Assembly (NCBI GenBank): GCA_028280265.1
Contig: JANQMD010000024.1
Coordinates: 1-64,000 of the forward strand
Origin: Flavobacteriaceae bacterium
GTDB taxonomy: Bacteria; Bacteroidota; Bacteroidia; Flavobacteriales; Flavobacteriaceae
DNA length: 64,000 nt
Direction of reading: 5' to 3'
The notes beneath the pieces are model-generated. The model made no database searches, had not been told where the DNA came from, and saw nothing but the letters and a program-made list of their open reading frames with translations. Positions 14,846-24,499 of the stretch are shown piece after piece (positions within the stretch are counted from its first letter, which is position 1; each line of letters opens with the position of its first letter). The position numbers and the translations under genes were made by a program.

Positions 14846-17041
14846 TTACATTTTTAAAGGTTCATGAATTTTTTTAGTGGAGTTATTTTGAATTGTGATG
14901 ATCGTTTTGTGTTGTACTCTTAGATGATGAGGCAGCTTTTTTATGAATGCTTTTAATTGATTATCGGTTGACCATAATCCGTTTGTTTCTTTTTCAATTT
15001 TTACAATTTCTCCGCGTAAATTAGTTTGGATTCTCAATTGGTTATAGCTTCGTAAAAGCTTTGTAATCTCAGCAAATAAGCTGCCTCTTAACCATATCTT
15101 TATGGCTCTTTTTGTTTTTTGATCGTCTTTAGAGTTGATAGAGATATGATAGTCTGCTCTTCTCTTTACATATTTTTTTGTGACTTTTTCTACCTCAACA
15201 CCTATAGCTGAATTTTCTACATTTTTAGGCATAGGTAAGGGTTGATTTACGTTGTTTACTTTTCCTTTTTTGTTTACTACTACTTGATCTACAGCAACGA
15301 ATGAAGTGTGTTTTGTGGCAAGGTTGTATTTCAATCCCAGAGCAATCAATTCTTCTTTTGAGTTCTTATTAGATTGATACGCATAATCATCGAGTTGTTT
15401 TATTTTTTCTCTTGCCCACAAGTATTTAAGCGCTTCGTGCTGCTTGCTTAGCTTTCCATGCTTTAGAGGTATTGTGTGATGTACTTGCCTTTTTCCTAAA
15501 TATCCAGTTATCCCAATGTTGCCTGTAGCACTGCCTTTGTATTTTCCAAAAACCAGTACAGGGCGATCAGAGAATATGTCAGGAACTGATTTGGGCTCTA
15601 CATCATACATGTCAAAACCATTTGCTGTTAGTTGAACTTGAGTAAATAAAGGTGATTCTATATATCTCTTGAAGTCTTTGGCAACTTGATATGCATCTGT
15701 TTTGGAAGTAGCGATGAAGGATTGACTTTTTCCAACTCTCGCCATGCCTTCAATAATATATCTGTTTACACTAGATCCAATTCCAAAGGTGATAACATTC
15801 GCTTTGTCTAGATTGTTTCCAATTCTCTCAAATGCTTCCTTTTCAACACTTATGTACCCATCAGTTATTACGATCATTGTTCTGGCTGTTGATGGAAATT
15901 TTCTTGGGAGCTCATAAGCTTTATCCAAAGCATTTAGCAATCGTGTACCACCGCCGTAATTGTTTCCACCTTTTAGGAAAAGGAAAGCTTCTTTTAATGT
16001 TTCTTCACTTATAGCTACTGATTCGTTTTTGAAAACTTTATTGTCAGCAGAAAAGAGTAGAATATTGAAAACATCATTCTCGTTTAAATCACTGAGCAGA
16101 TTCTTCATTAATGATTTTGTAACCTCAATTGGATAACCCATCATAGATCCAGAAACATCCACGACAAATAAGTATTCTCTTGGTGGAACAATAGTTTTTG
16201 TCTCTTTATTCGGTGGTTCAATCATCAGTGAGAAAAAATTCTCGCGCTCCCCTTCGTACAATAATAAGCCAGATTGCATTTTATTTGCTCTTAAGTCATA
16301 CGAGAGGATAAAATCTCTATTAGCAGGATTTACATTGGTGGATGCTAATGTAATTTCAGCAGACTCTGCATCAGGATTGTGTACTTTGATTTGATGTGTT
16401 TTAGAATGGATATTTTGTATAATCACTCCAGCATTGATAGCAACAGTAACATCGTATTCGAATGTATCAGCAATGCCTTTCTCTGTGTGAGTATTTTCAA
16501 ATGTATCTTCACTTTCTGATGATTCTCCCACAAATCTGGGTCCCACAACTCCAGGGAGCACAAATTGGTATTCATCTTTTACAGGAAGAATCATTTCGGT
16601 ATAATAAATATCAATGACGATTTCATCTTTGGGAAGAATGTTGCCCACTTTCATCTGAAAAACATTGGGTCTTTTTTGATCGAGCTTAGAAGCTCTCTTT
16701 CCTTGCTTGATAGCTTTCTCATAGATTCTTTTAGCTTGCTGTTTCTCGAATATTTTTGCTTCTACAACTCTATCACCAACCTTCATGGTCATTCCGTGAA
16801 CAGCAGCTTGGGTTGACATGGGAAAAACATATTGAGCTTCAATAGGACTGTAGCTTAGATTCTGATACGTTTGAGTAATTTTTACATGAGCGATTTTACC
16901 AGCAATTTTTACATCTGCCTTTGTGCTTCTTAACGGAATTAAGGCATTTTTAGAATCGATCAATAAGTAAGGACCCTTTGCTTTTTGAGCTGTTGCAGCG
17001 AGAGAGATAAAAGCGATGCAAAATAATGTTAGGATTTTCAT
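14846..17041 (-). CDS. Secreted VIT and von Willebrand A domain protein
   Basis: This 731-residue protein has a signal peptide (residues 1-18, ending ATAQ). A VIT domain (about 22-155, with AHVKITQTYQNLS and IEAQYVFPM) and a vWA domain (about 288-455) follow, with a MIDAS DxSxS motif at D295-S299. This is the architecture of inter-alpha-trypsin inhibitor heavy-chain-like proteins. The last 130 residues are basic and of unknown fold. It should act in the periplasm or on the surface through metal-dependent protein binding. The caspase-like lipoprotein follows after 4 bp, suggesting a shared function. Confidence 0.88.
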   Translation of the reverse strand: MKILTLFCIAFISLAATAQKAKGPYLLIDSKNALIPLRSTKADVKIAGKIAHVKITQTYQNLSYSPIEAQYVFPMSTQAAVHGMTMKVGDRVVEAKIFEKQQAKRIYEKAIKQGKRASKLDQKRPNVFQMKVGNILPKDEIVIDIYYTEMILPVKDEYQFVLPGVVGPRFVGESSESEDTFENTHTEKGIADTFEYDVTVAINAGVIIQNIHSKTHQIKVHNPDAESAEITLASTNVNPANRDFILSYDLRANKMQSGLLLYEGERENFFSLMIEPPNKETKTIVPPREYLFVVDVSGSMMGYPIEVTKSLMKNLLSDLNENDVFNILLFSADNKVFKNESVAISEETLKEAFLFLKGGNNYGGGTRLLNALDKAYELPRKFPSTARTMIVITDGYISVEKEAFERIGNNLDKANVITFGIGSSVNRYIIEGMARVGKSQSFIATSKTDAYQVAKDFKRYIESPLFTQVQLTANGFDMYDVEPKSVPDIFSDRPVLVFGKYKGSATGNIGITGYLGKRQVHHTIPLKHGKLSKQHEALKYLWAREKIKQLDDYAYQSNKNSKEELIALGLKYNLATKHTSFVAVDQVVVNKKGKVNNVNQPLPMPKNVENSAIGVEVEKVTKKYVKRRADYHISINSKDDQKTKRAIKIWLRGSLFAEITKLLRSYNQLRIQTNLRGEIVKIEKETNGLWSTDNQLKAFIKKLPHHLRVQHKTIITIQNNSTKKIHEPLKM

Positions 17042-17143
17042 GATAACTACTTTTGAAATATGATATTCAAATGTAGTTTGAGGAATGTCCTATTTTTTAT
17101 GAGAATTAGAATTCGTTGATCCTAAAATAGAATTCGTAATAAA

Positions 17144-18283
17144 TTACTTTCTTTCTTGATTGTAAACCTGAAGTTGGGTTAAGTTTTCTTGTGTAGGATC
17201 GTCGGCAAAAGAACGCAAATAGCCATCCATGTATTTGATAATACGATCTTCAGGGTAGAACAACACCTTATTATCTGCTTGTGCCCATTCGTTTATATTG
17301 ATGTAGGTAATACCTTCATGATATCTGTAAAACGCTTTTACATGTTTTGGAAGTTTTGCTTCAAGCTCTTCGCCTATAACAACATTGTAATAGTTTAGAT
17401 CGGCTGTAAAAAAGTGAAAAGACAACAAGTTATCATAGACTCCAGTAAGATTATTGGCTAGTGGCAGTAGCACTGTAAAAAAAAGCATCAAAATACGTTG
17501 CTTATCAAATTGAGAAGCAAAAAATTCCAATGAGCTGAATGTTTTCAATCCCCAAAATAGCACCACAACGCTTACCATATTTTGAATATTCCATGGAACT
17601 ACATTGTATCCGTATCCGAGATAGAATAGTAGAAAAACAATGATTGCATGCATGGAAAGAATGAACCCAACGGCAAACTTTCTTGTTTTATTAAACAAGA
17701 GCAGAATACCCATGGAAGCTTCTAACCAAGGTACTGCATAGGTAAATCCTTTTAAAAACCATTGAGGTAAACAGATAAGCGCATTTGTAGACGTGTCTAT
17801 ACAGCTAAAATGCTTGTTGAGGGCACTTAGCCACTGCCAATAAAAGGCTTCGTTCAATTTTTGAATGCCACTCCAGAAATAGGTAGCGAAAAAGATGAGT
17901 ATCACAGCATATAGCACTTTTTTTGATGCCGCTCTTTTAGGAAAAATAACAATCGCTAGTATGGTGAGAGCAGATTGATAAAAGTAAGGCTGAAGCCTAT
18001 TCTGATCTACCAACGCAAGGAAAATGTATAATGATAGAACCAACCAGCCTAACCACCTTTTATTGAAAAAGATATACACAACTTGTGACCCAAAAAACAA
18101 CCACCAAAAGAAAGTATCAAAAATGCCAGTAGGTATAGGAATCCAATCAAATAAAGGGATAACGGGGAAGTTTTTTGTTGTCAACCAAAGTTTGGGAGCA
18201 TACAACATTAAAACGAGTATGCCTAGGATGGCAGTAATTCGTACCCAATTTACCTTTTGTCTGTCAGTCAATTGTAGTTCCAT
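17144..18283 (-). CDS. HTTM-like polytopic membrane protein
   Basis: This 379-residue integral membrane protein has about eight to ten hydrophobic segments between residues 15 and 275 and a soluble C-terminal tail of about 100 residues. Segments such as DQNRLQPYFYQS, FWSGIQKLN and PWLEASMG resemble the HTTM (horizontally transferred transmembrane, gamma-carboxylase-like) family. It ends about 100 bp upstream of the VIT/vWA gene on the same strand and follows uvrA by 52 bp. No catalytic residues can be assigned with confidence, and function is unknown. Confidence 0.65.
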   Translation of the reverse strand: MELQLTDRQKVNWVRITAILGILVLMLYAPKLWLTTKNFPVIPLFDWIPIPTGIFDTFFWWLFFGSQVVYIFFNKRWLGWLVLSLYIFLALVDQNRLQPYFYQSALTILAIVIFPKRAASKKVLYAVILIFFATYFWSGIQKLNEAFYWQWLSALNKHFSCIDTSTNALICLPQWFLKGFTYAVPWLEASMGILLLFNKTRKFAVGFILSMHAIIVFLLFYLGYGYNVVPWNIQNMVSVVVLFWGLKTFSSLEFFASQFDKQRILMLFFTVLLPLANNLTGVYDNLLSFHFFTADLNYYNVVIGEELEAKLPKHVKAFYRYHEGITYININEWAQADNKVLFYPEDRIIKYMDGYLRSFADDPTQENLTQLQVYNQERK

Positions 18284-18335
18284 AGCAACGAAGATACTTC
18301 ACAAATTTCAAAATTTAAAACTGGAGAAGAAAGAC

Positions 18336-21122
18336 TTATAGTTTTTCTTCTAAATACCTCGCTGTATAGGATTCTTTATTTTTGATGAGCTCTTCAGGAG
18401 TTCCTTCAAAAATCAATTGTCCTCCTTTTTTACCACCTTCTAAGCCCAAATCCACGATGTAATCTGCACACTTAATTAACTCAATATTATGTTCGATAAC
18501 AACAATGGAGTGCCCTTTTTCAATCAATGCATTGAAAGAATCCAACAATTTTTTAATATCGTGAAAATGTAGTCCTGTAGTGGGTTCATCAAAAATGAAG
18601 AGTGCTTTATCCTTCGTATTTCCTTTTACCAAAAACGAAGCAAGTTTGATACGTTGTGCTTCACCACCAGATAGGGTGGAAGAGGACTGGCCTAACTGAA
18701 CATAACCCAACCCAACATCTTGAAGAGGTTTTAATTTTCCTGCTATCTTTTTTTGCTCATGCTTGCTAAAGAATGCCACAGCATCGTCGATAGTCATGTT
18801 TAAAATGTCATCTACATTTTTACCTTCAAACTGTACTTCGAGAATTTCCTTTTTAAAACGTTTTCCATTACAGGTATCACATTGCAAATGCACATCCGCC
18901 ATAAATTGCATTTCAATCGTTACAACACCTTCTCCTTTGCAAACTTCACAACGACCTCCTTCTACATTAAAAGAAAAGTGCTTGGGTTTGTAATTCTGTA
19001 TTTTTGAAATCTTTTGAGAAGACAATAAAGCTCGAATATCATCATAAGCTTTGATATAAGTCACTGGATTGGATCGAGAAGAACGCCCGATTGGGTTCTG
19101 ATCAATAAATTCAATATGTTTTAGTTGTTCAAAACTTCCTTCTAAAGAGGTATATTGACCCACTTTTTCTCCATATCCAATCAGTTTTTTCTGCATGGCT
19201 GGATAGAGAATTTTCTTCACTAAAGTACTCTTACCGCTACCAGAAACCCCTGTAATCACAGTCAAGCAATTCAAAGGAAAAGTAGCATTGATATTTTTTA
19301 AATTATTTTCTCGAGCTCCAATGACTTGAATAAAATTCTTAGAATTCCTTCTTACCTTCGGTACTTCAATTTCTTGTCGCTCACTTAAATATTGGGCCGT
19401 TAGAGAATCCGAATTTAAAATATGTTCATAAGTTCCCTTAGCTACAACTTCACCCCCATAAGTACCCGCTTCTGGACCAATATCAATGATGTGATCTGCA
19501 GCTTTCATAATATCTTCGTCATGTTCTACAACGACAACCGTATTTCCTAAATCTCGAAGATTTTTTAGCACGCCAATCAATCTTTCTGTGTCTTTTGGAT
19601 GCAGGCCAATACTGGGTTCGTCCAATATATACATAGAACCTACTAGACTACTCCCTAAAGAAGTTGCCAAGTTGATTCGCTGACTTTCTCCTCCTGAAAG
19701 TGTATTTGATGTACGATTTAATGTTAGATAACTCAATCCAACGTTCTTTAAAAAGCGTAAACGGTTATTAATTTCTGTTAAGAGACGTTTTCCAATCTTC
19801 TCTTCGTATTGATTAAGTTCTATTGTTTGAAAGTAATCGTACAACTCATCGAGAGGCATGGTAATTAATTCTGAGATTGTTTTTCCATGTACTTGGACGT
19901 AATTTGCTTCTTTTCTCAGACGTGTTCCATGACATTCATTACAGGTTGTTTTACCACGATAGCGTGATAGCATCACACGATTTTGAATTTTATAGCTCTT
20001 TTCTTCTAAAGCTTTGAAAAAATGATGAATCCCTTTGATGGTCTTGTTTCCATTCCAAACAAGATTCTTTTGCTTTTGAGTGAGTTCAAACCAAGGTTTG
20101 TGAATAGGAATGTCTAGCTTGTAACCATGAGCGATGATTTCCTCTTTATAATGTCGGTACGAATCGGAACGGAAAGGAAAAATACAATCATCATAGATAG
20201 ATAGCCCTGTGTTGGGTATGACTAAATCCTCGTCAATGCCTATGACATTTCCGTAGCCTTCACACTTGGGGCAAGCACCATAGGGATTGTTAAAACTAAA
20301 TAAATGTGTATTGGGCTCTAGAAAACTCATTCCATCCAATTCAAATTTATTGTTGAATTCTGAAATAGAGTTATCTTCTATATTTTCAATATAACATACA
20401 CCAGTCCCTTCAAAAAAAGCGGTCTGAATAGCATCTGCCAACCTGTTGTAAAAGTCCTCACTGTGTTGCACAATCACACGATCAACCACCAACCGTAAGT
20501 TTTTATAGTTCGATTGATCTAGCGGTAGCTCTTCTAGACGATACATTTCACCTTTCCATTGAATACGAGCGTATCCTTGCTGTGATAATACTTTTACAAC
20601 TGTTTGAATGTCTCTTTTCTCACTGATGGTAATAGGAGCTAAGAGAAGTAACTTGGAACGTTCTTCAAAAGTTTTTACAAAATCGATCACATCGGTAACA
20701 GTATGCTTTTTTACCAACTCTCCAGAAATAGGAGAGTAGGTTTTTCCAATTCTGGCATACAAGAGTTTGATATAGTCATAAACTTCTGTTGAAGTTCCCA
20801 CCGTAGACCTTGGATTGGTTGAATTCACTTTCTGTTCAATAGCTATTGCTGGTGCAATCCCTTTGATATAATCTACCTTAGGTTTGTGTAACTTCCCTAA
20901 GAATTGTCTCGCATAAGAAGATAAACTTTCTACATATCGTCTTTGTCCTTCAGCATACAATGTGTCAAAAGCTAAAGAGGATTTACCTGAACCTGATAAA
21001 CCTGTAATGACAACTAATTTATTTCGTGGGATAACAACATCAATGTCCTTTAAATTATGAAGCTTAGCTCCTTTAATAATGATGTTTTCTTTGGGGTCTA
21101 CGTTCAAAATATCTGTACTCAT
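18336..21122 (-). CDS. uvrA: Excinuclease ABC subunit A
   Basis: This 928-residue UvrA is the damage-recognition ATPase of nucleotide excision repair and works with UvrB and UvrC. It has two ABC modules, with Walker A motifs GLSGSGKSSLAF (N-terminal) and GVSGSGKSTLVK (middle), two signatures (LSGGESQRINLA, LSGGEAQRIKLA) and zinc-finger Cys pairs (CPKC, CNEC/CHG, CEVC, CDTC). The length is typical. No other NER gene is nearby. It is the first of several leftward genes, and the divergent ECF sigma gene begins about 220 bp away. Confidence 0.98.
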   Translation of the reverse strand: MSTDILNVDPKENIIIKGAKLHNLKDIDVVIPRNKLVVITGLSGSGKSSLAFDTLYAEGQRRYVESLSSYARQFLGKLHKPKVDYIKGIAPAIAIEQKVNSTNPRSTVGTSTEVYDYIKLLYARIGKTYSPISGELVKKHTVTDVIDFVKTFEERSKLLLLAPITISEKRDIQTVVKVLSQQGYARIQWKGEMYRLEELPLDQSNYKNLRLVVDRVIVQHSEDFYNRLADAIQTAFFEGTGVCYIENIEDNSISEFNNKFELDGMSFLEPNTHLFSFNNPYGACPKCEGYGNVIGIDEDLVIPNTGLSIYDDCIFPFRSDSYRHYKEEIIAHGYKLDIPIHKPWFELTQKQKNLVWNGNKTIKGIHHFFKALEEKSYKIQNRVMLSRYRGKTTCNECHGTRLRKEANYVQVHGKTISELITMPLDELYDYFQTIELNQYEEKIGKRLLTEINNRLRFLKNVGLSYLTLNRTSNTLSGGESQRINLATSLGSSLVGSMYILDEPSIGLHPKDTERLIGVLKNLRDLGNTVVVVEHDEDIMKAADHIIDIGPEAGTYGGEVVAKGTYEHILNSDSLTAQYLSERQEIEVPKVRRNSKNFIQVIGARENNLKNINATFPLNCLTVITGVSGSGKSTLVKKILYPAMQKKLIGYGEKVGQYTSLEGSFEQLKHIEFIDQNPIGRSSRSNPVTYIKAYDDIRALLSSQKISKIQNYKPKHFSFNVEGGRCEVCKGEGVVTIEMQFMADVHLQCDTCNGKRFKKEILEVQFEGKNVDDILNMTIDDAVAFFSKHEQKKIAGKLKPLQDVGLGYVQLGQSSSTLSGGEAQRIKLASFLVKGNTKDKALFIFDEPTTGLHFHDIKKLLDSFNALIEKGHSIVVIEHNIELIKCADYIVDLGLEGGKKGGQLIFEGTPEELIKNKESYTARYLEEKL

Positions 21123-21339
21123 GCGCTCAAAAAAGAAGCCCTAAAAATAGTCAATTTTCGATGTTTATTAAATTGAAATGAACTGAAATTTGTTAAAAAA
21201 TTTGTCATTCAAAAAAATAATTTTCATCTTTGACATCTAGCAATCAGTAAAATATACACATATAAAATAAAACTACTTTTTAAATTATTCTAAGATTAAT
21301 AATCGAAAAGCCCCTTATGCTTTTCTAAAAAGTAGATAT

Positions 21340-21927
21340 ATGATGTATAGCAAAGTAACTCCAGACGCAACTTTAGTAAGTAATTATATTCAAGGTAAAG
21401 AGGTATGCCTTGAGATTTTGATTAAGAGACATCAACAAAGACTTTACAGTTTTATTTACAGTAAAGTACAGGATAGAGATATTACAGAAGACATTTTTCA
21501 AGACACCTTTATCAAGGTAATCAGAACCTTAAAGAACGGGAATTACAATGAAGAAGGTAAATTCCTTCCCTGGGTAATGAGAATCGCTCAGAATTTAGTT
21601 ATTGATTACTTTAGAAAGTCCAATCGCATGCCTTCTTTTAAAAATACGGATGAGTTTGATATTTTTTCTGTGATTAGCGATGGTAATTTGAATGCTGAAA
21701 AGAAAATCATTAAAGAGCAAATTTTAAATGATGTTCGTGAGCTTATTCATGAACTACCTGAGGAGCAAAAAGAAGTACTTATCATGCGTATATACAAGGA
21801 TATGAGTTTTAAAGAGATCAGCGAAAACACAGATGTAAGTATCAATACTGCTTTGGGAAGAATGCGTTATGCGTTGATTAATTTGAGAAAGATTATAGAA
21901 AAAAATAAAATTATTTTGGTGAATTAA
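21340..21927 (+). CDS. ECF-type RNA polymerase sigma factor
   Basis: This 195-residue sigma-70-family factor of the extracytoplasmic-function type has region 2 (about 25-95, with DITEDIFQDTFIKVI and WVMRIAQNLVIDYFRK) and region 4 (about 130-185, with LPEEQKEVLIMRIYKDMSFKEI and NTALGRMRYAL). No anti-sigma factor lies next to it; instead a 47-codon ORF follows, then a terminator. In Flavobacteria such stand-alone factors are common. The second codon is also ATG. Confidence 0.93.
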   Translation: MMYSKVTPDATLVSNYIQGKEVCLEILIKRHQQRLYSFIYSKVQDRDITEDIFQDTFIKVIRTLKNGNYNEEGKFLPWVMRIAQNLVIDYFRKSNRMPSFKNTDEFDIFSVISDGNLNAEKKIIKEQILNDVRELIHELPEEQKEVLIMRIYKDMSFKEISENTDVSINTALGRMRYALINLRKIIEKNKIILVN

Positions 21928-21985
21928 TACTAAAAGTAGGTTTGCTGCGTTATGGTATTGAACAACAGAATTATAACTCAATTAT

Positions 21986-22129
21986 ATGAAGCAAATTTAC
22001 TCCGAAAAGTCTTCTGGTTTTCAGAAGCAACCCAAACAAGAAACAGTTCAATTTTTGATTAATTTTTCGAAATCGCTAGAAATCGTAAAAACCAAATCAA
22101 ATATTCTCATTGAATTGAATTTGAATTAA
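21986..22129 (+). CDS. 47-residue protein downstream of the ECF sigma gene
   Basis: This short ORF begins MKQIYSEKSSGFQKQPKQET and ends ELNLN. It lies 58 bp after the sigma factor stop and directly before a strong terminator, so it is probably co-transcribed. I recall similar short proteins (FQKQPKQET core) after sigma factors in other Flavobacteria, which supports real coding. It is soluble and has no Cys. A regulatory role is speculation. Confidence 0.6.
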   Translation: MKQIYSEKSSGFQKQPKQETVQFLINFSKSLEIVKTKSNILIELNLN

Positions 22130-22135
22130 GAGTGG

Positions 22136-22167
22136 AAAAAGTCTTGACATGAGTCAAGACTTTTTTT
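22136..22167 (+). terminator. Terminator of the sigma factor operon
   Basis: A 13-bp stem (22136-22148 with 22153-22165) with an ATGA loop runs into a T tract ending at 22167. Confidence 0.85.
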
Positions 22168-22605
22168 ATAGAATGTCATTTCAAATGCAGAGAATGAAAT
22201 AGAAATGGATCAAGATCAATTGTAGTGTTTGTTATTGATGATTGTAGATTTTTGATTGACGATATTTGAATGATGGATATAGAAGATCGAATAATGAACA
22301 TTGAAAACTAGAGCTTGTGGATTAAAAACAATAATAGTTTATGTTACAATCATTGTACTGGTTTTCATTGCCTAAGGAGTCATAAAAAACGACTTGTACA
22401 TAAACGATTTAAGTTGATTCCGTATCTCTACTCTCTGATGAATTTTCCTCTTATATACATACTTCTTCAATCGTAATTTGTTGATCAGTATTTGTTATTT
22501 ACCTGAACTCACACACAACTTTTAACCCTGACCTGTAGAAATACGTGTCGAGAAGTGAGCTTTTCTCGATACATAATCACAAAGCAATTCCACTCGAATG
22601 GACAA
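22168..22605. other. Gene-free AT-rich region
   Basis: These 438 bases between two convergent transcripts hold no convincing ORF, RNA or hairpin. They contain GATGATTG/GATTGACG-like low-complexity sequence. Confidence 0.4.
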
Positions 22606-23259
22606 TTATTTCTTCTTGTAATAATCGCTTAAAACAGTTTTTCGACCTATTGTTTGGGTAATGATGTCATTTTCTAGCTTCCAACCTCTAGCTGGACTGT
22701 ATTCACGTCCATAATAAATAATCTGCAAGTGTAGCTTGTTCCATAGTTCTCTGGGAAATAACCTTTTCGCATCTTTCTCTGTTTGCTCTACGCTTTTGCC
22801 ATTGGATAAATTCCAACGAAACATGAGTCTGTGAATATGAGTATCGACAGGAAAGGCAGGAACACCAAAAGCCTGACTCATGACAACACTTGCTGTTTTG
22901 TGACCCACAGCAGGCAATGCCTCTAAATCTTGGAAATTTTGAGGAACTTTTCCATTGTGTTTGTCTATTAAGATTTGTGATAGCCCATGTATCCCTTTAG
23001 ACTTCATGGGAGACAATCCAACTGGTTTGATAATCTCTCGAATTTCCTCTACAGATAATTTGATCATATCGTAAGGATTGTCTGCTTTTTCAAAGAGTAG
23101 AGGAGTGATGATATTTACTCTTGCATCGGTGCTTTGAGCAGACATCAACACAGCAATTAAAAGAGTGTAAGGGTCTTTATGATCTAATGGAATAGGCGTC
23201 TCAGGATACAATTTCTCCAGTGTATCAATCACAAATTGTACTTTTTCAGATTTTGTCAT
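22606..23259 (-). CDS. nth: Endonuclease III-like DNA glycosylase lacking the 4Fe-4S ligands
   Basis: This 217-residue base-excision repair glycosylase/AP lyase has a helix-hairpin-helix LPAVGHKTASVV with catalytic Lys K121 and catalytic Asp D139 (FPVDTHIHRL). The N-terminal PYTLLIAVLMSAQSTD segment is typical. The C-terminus (REYSPARGWKLENDIITQTIG) replaces the usual C-x6-C-x2-C-x5-C cluster with residues that cannot bind iron-sulfur; none of the four Cys remains. The enzyme should still be active, since cluster-free members exist. It is a single gene, divergent from bcp. Confidence 0.9.
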   Translation of the reverse strand: MTKSEKVQFVIDTLEKLYPETPIPLDHKDPYTLLIAVLMSAQSTDARVNIITPLLFEKADNPYDMIKLSVEEIREIIKPVGLSPMKSKGIHGLSQILIDKHNGKVPQNFQDLEALPAVGHKTASVVMSQAFGVPAFPVDTHIHRLMFRWNLSNGKSVEQTEKDAKRLFPRELWNKLHLQIIYYGREYSPARGWKLENDIITQTIGRKTVLSDYYKKK

Positions 23260-23345
23260 GTGTAAGTTGCGTAGTTTGAAAGTTGTAAAGTTACAAAGTA
23301 GAAAATGAGTGAAGAAAAGAAGAGTTCAAAAGTTGAAAGTAATCT
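23260..23345. repeat. A-rich short-unit repeat, second patch
   Basis: Imperfect AAAGTT/ACAAAGT units lie between the divergent nth and bcp genes and share AGTTGTAAAGTTACA with the patch at 9651. No coding potential. Confidence 0.5.
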
Positions 23346-23445
23346 ATCTGAAAAGAAAATATTGATTTTTAGAAAAAGCATTAGAAAGCATGGTAAGATA
23401 AATCCGTATCTTTACAGAACTTAAAATCTAAAAAATACGACAAAA

Positions 23446-23895
23446 ATGACGACATTAAAAGTTGGTGATCAGGCACCAAATTTTGAAGCAAAAGACAATC
23501 AGGGAGTTACAAGGAAATTAAGCGATTATGCTGGAAAAAAACTGGTTGTTTTCTTTTATCCTAAAGCTAGCACTCCAGGTTGTACTGCGGAGGCTTGCAA
23601 CTTAAGAGATAATTACCAAACTTTCCAAGCCCAAGGATATGAAATCTTAGGAGTAAGTGCTGATTCTGCGAAAAGACAACAAAATTTTATTAATAAATAC
23701 GAATTGCCATTTCCTTTACTAGCTGATGAAGACCATGCAGTGATTAATGCTTTTGGTGTTTGGGGACCAAAGAAGTTTATGGGGAAGGAATATGATGGTA
23801 TCCACAGAACTACTTTTGTGATTGATGCAAATGGTGTTTTAGAAGATGTTATTTTAAAGGTAAAAACAAAAGATCACGCAGCTCAAATCTTATAA
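23446..23895 (+). CDS. bcp: Thioredoxin-dependent thiol peroxidase (Bcp/PrxQ)
   Basis: This 149-residue PrxQ-type peroxiredoxin reduces hydroperoxides in the cytosol. The peroxidatic Cys is C46 in PKASTPGCT and the resolving Cys is C51, giving the C-x4-C spacing of PrxQ. The conserved Arg-containing HRTTFVID segment is present, and length is typical. It is a single gene followed by a bidirectional terminator. Confidence 0.95.
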   Translation: MTTLKVGDQAPNFEAKDNQGVTRKLSDYAGKKLVVFFYPKASTPGCTAEACNLRDNYQTFQAQGYEILGVSADSAKRQQNFINKYELPFPLLADEDHAVINAFGVWGPKKFMGKEYDGIHRTTFVIDANGVLEDVILKVKTKDHAAQIL

Positions 23896-23918
23896 AGATT
23901 ATAAACTACATAATACTT

Positions 23919-23949
23919 AAAAAACCGAACTAATCAGTTCGGTTTTTTT
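23919..23949. terminator. Bidirectional terminator between bcp and the next gene
   Basis: A 10-bp stem (23922-23931 with 23936-23945) is flanked by A and T runs, serving two convergent genes. Confidence 0.85.
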
Positions 23950-23950
23950 G

Positions 23951-24409
23951 TTATCTAATTTCAGAGTTTAACTGAAGTCCATTTTTTTCCGCTTCTTTAT
24001 CTTTTCTGGTCCCAATTCCTATTCCTATGGCCATCCCAATGGGAATTCCTGTACCTAAAAGAGCCATATTTCCTGATATATTGCCAAACGCAACTCCGAA
24101 TGGAATTCCTATTGCCGACATCCCAATGCCTGTCCACATAGTCCGATAGTAATTTTTTGGAACTATTTTATGTTCCTTTTCTAGGTACTTGACGATTTTG
24201 TTTTTCCCCCGACTTACAATTCTTTTTAACTCTTTCTCATCATGAGGAGCATTTATTGCATCTATTTTTTCGTTAATAAACTGAATGGTTTTATCAGGTA
24301 GACTTCTGGTTCGCAATTCTATCAGTAAACGATCTAAGGCATGGTAGCATTTTTCTAATCTTTGATTCGTGAAGGAGCTACGTTTTTTGAGTTCTTTTAT
24401 TTCCATCAT
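23951..24409 (-). CDS. Small membrane protein with glycine-rich hydrophobic hairpin
   Basis: This 152-residue protein has a charged helical N-terminal 90 residues. Two Gly/Ile/Ala-rich membrane segments follow (about 93-110 and 115-133, with GIGMSAIGIPFGVAFG and GTGIPIGMAIGIGIG). Glycine-zipper pairs like this form tight helical hairpins. It lies downstream of the M48 protease gene on the same strand, with about 90 bp between them. I do not recognise a named family. Confidence 0.6.
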   Translation of the reverse strand: MMEIKELKKRSSFTNQRLEKCYHALDRLLIELRTRSLPDKTIQFINEKIDAINAPHDEKELKRIVSRGKNKIVKYLEKEHKIVPKNYYRTMWTGIGMSAIGIPFGVAFGNISGNMALLGTGIPIGMAIGIGIGTRKDKEAEKNGLQLNSEIR

Positions 24410-24499
24410 TACTTTTTTACACCTAGTTAGACAAAAGAGTATTGTATTTGTTACAAGATTATGGTAGAATCCTTCGAAAGTTTTATTGAGTAAAACGAA

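Noticed and set aside
13759..17041. Anti-phage defence system based on caspase-like and vWA genes
   Set aside because: Both proteins carry export signals and would act in the envelope; no sensor or effector gene of known defence systems is next to them.
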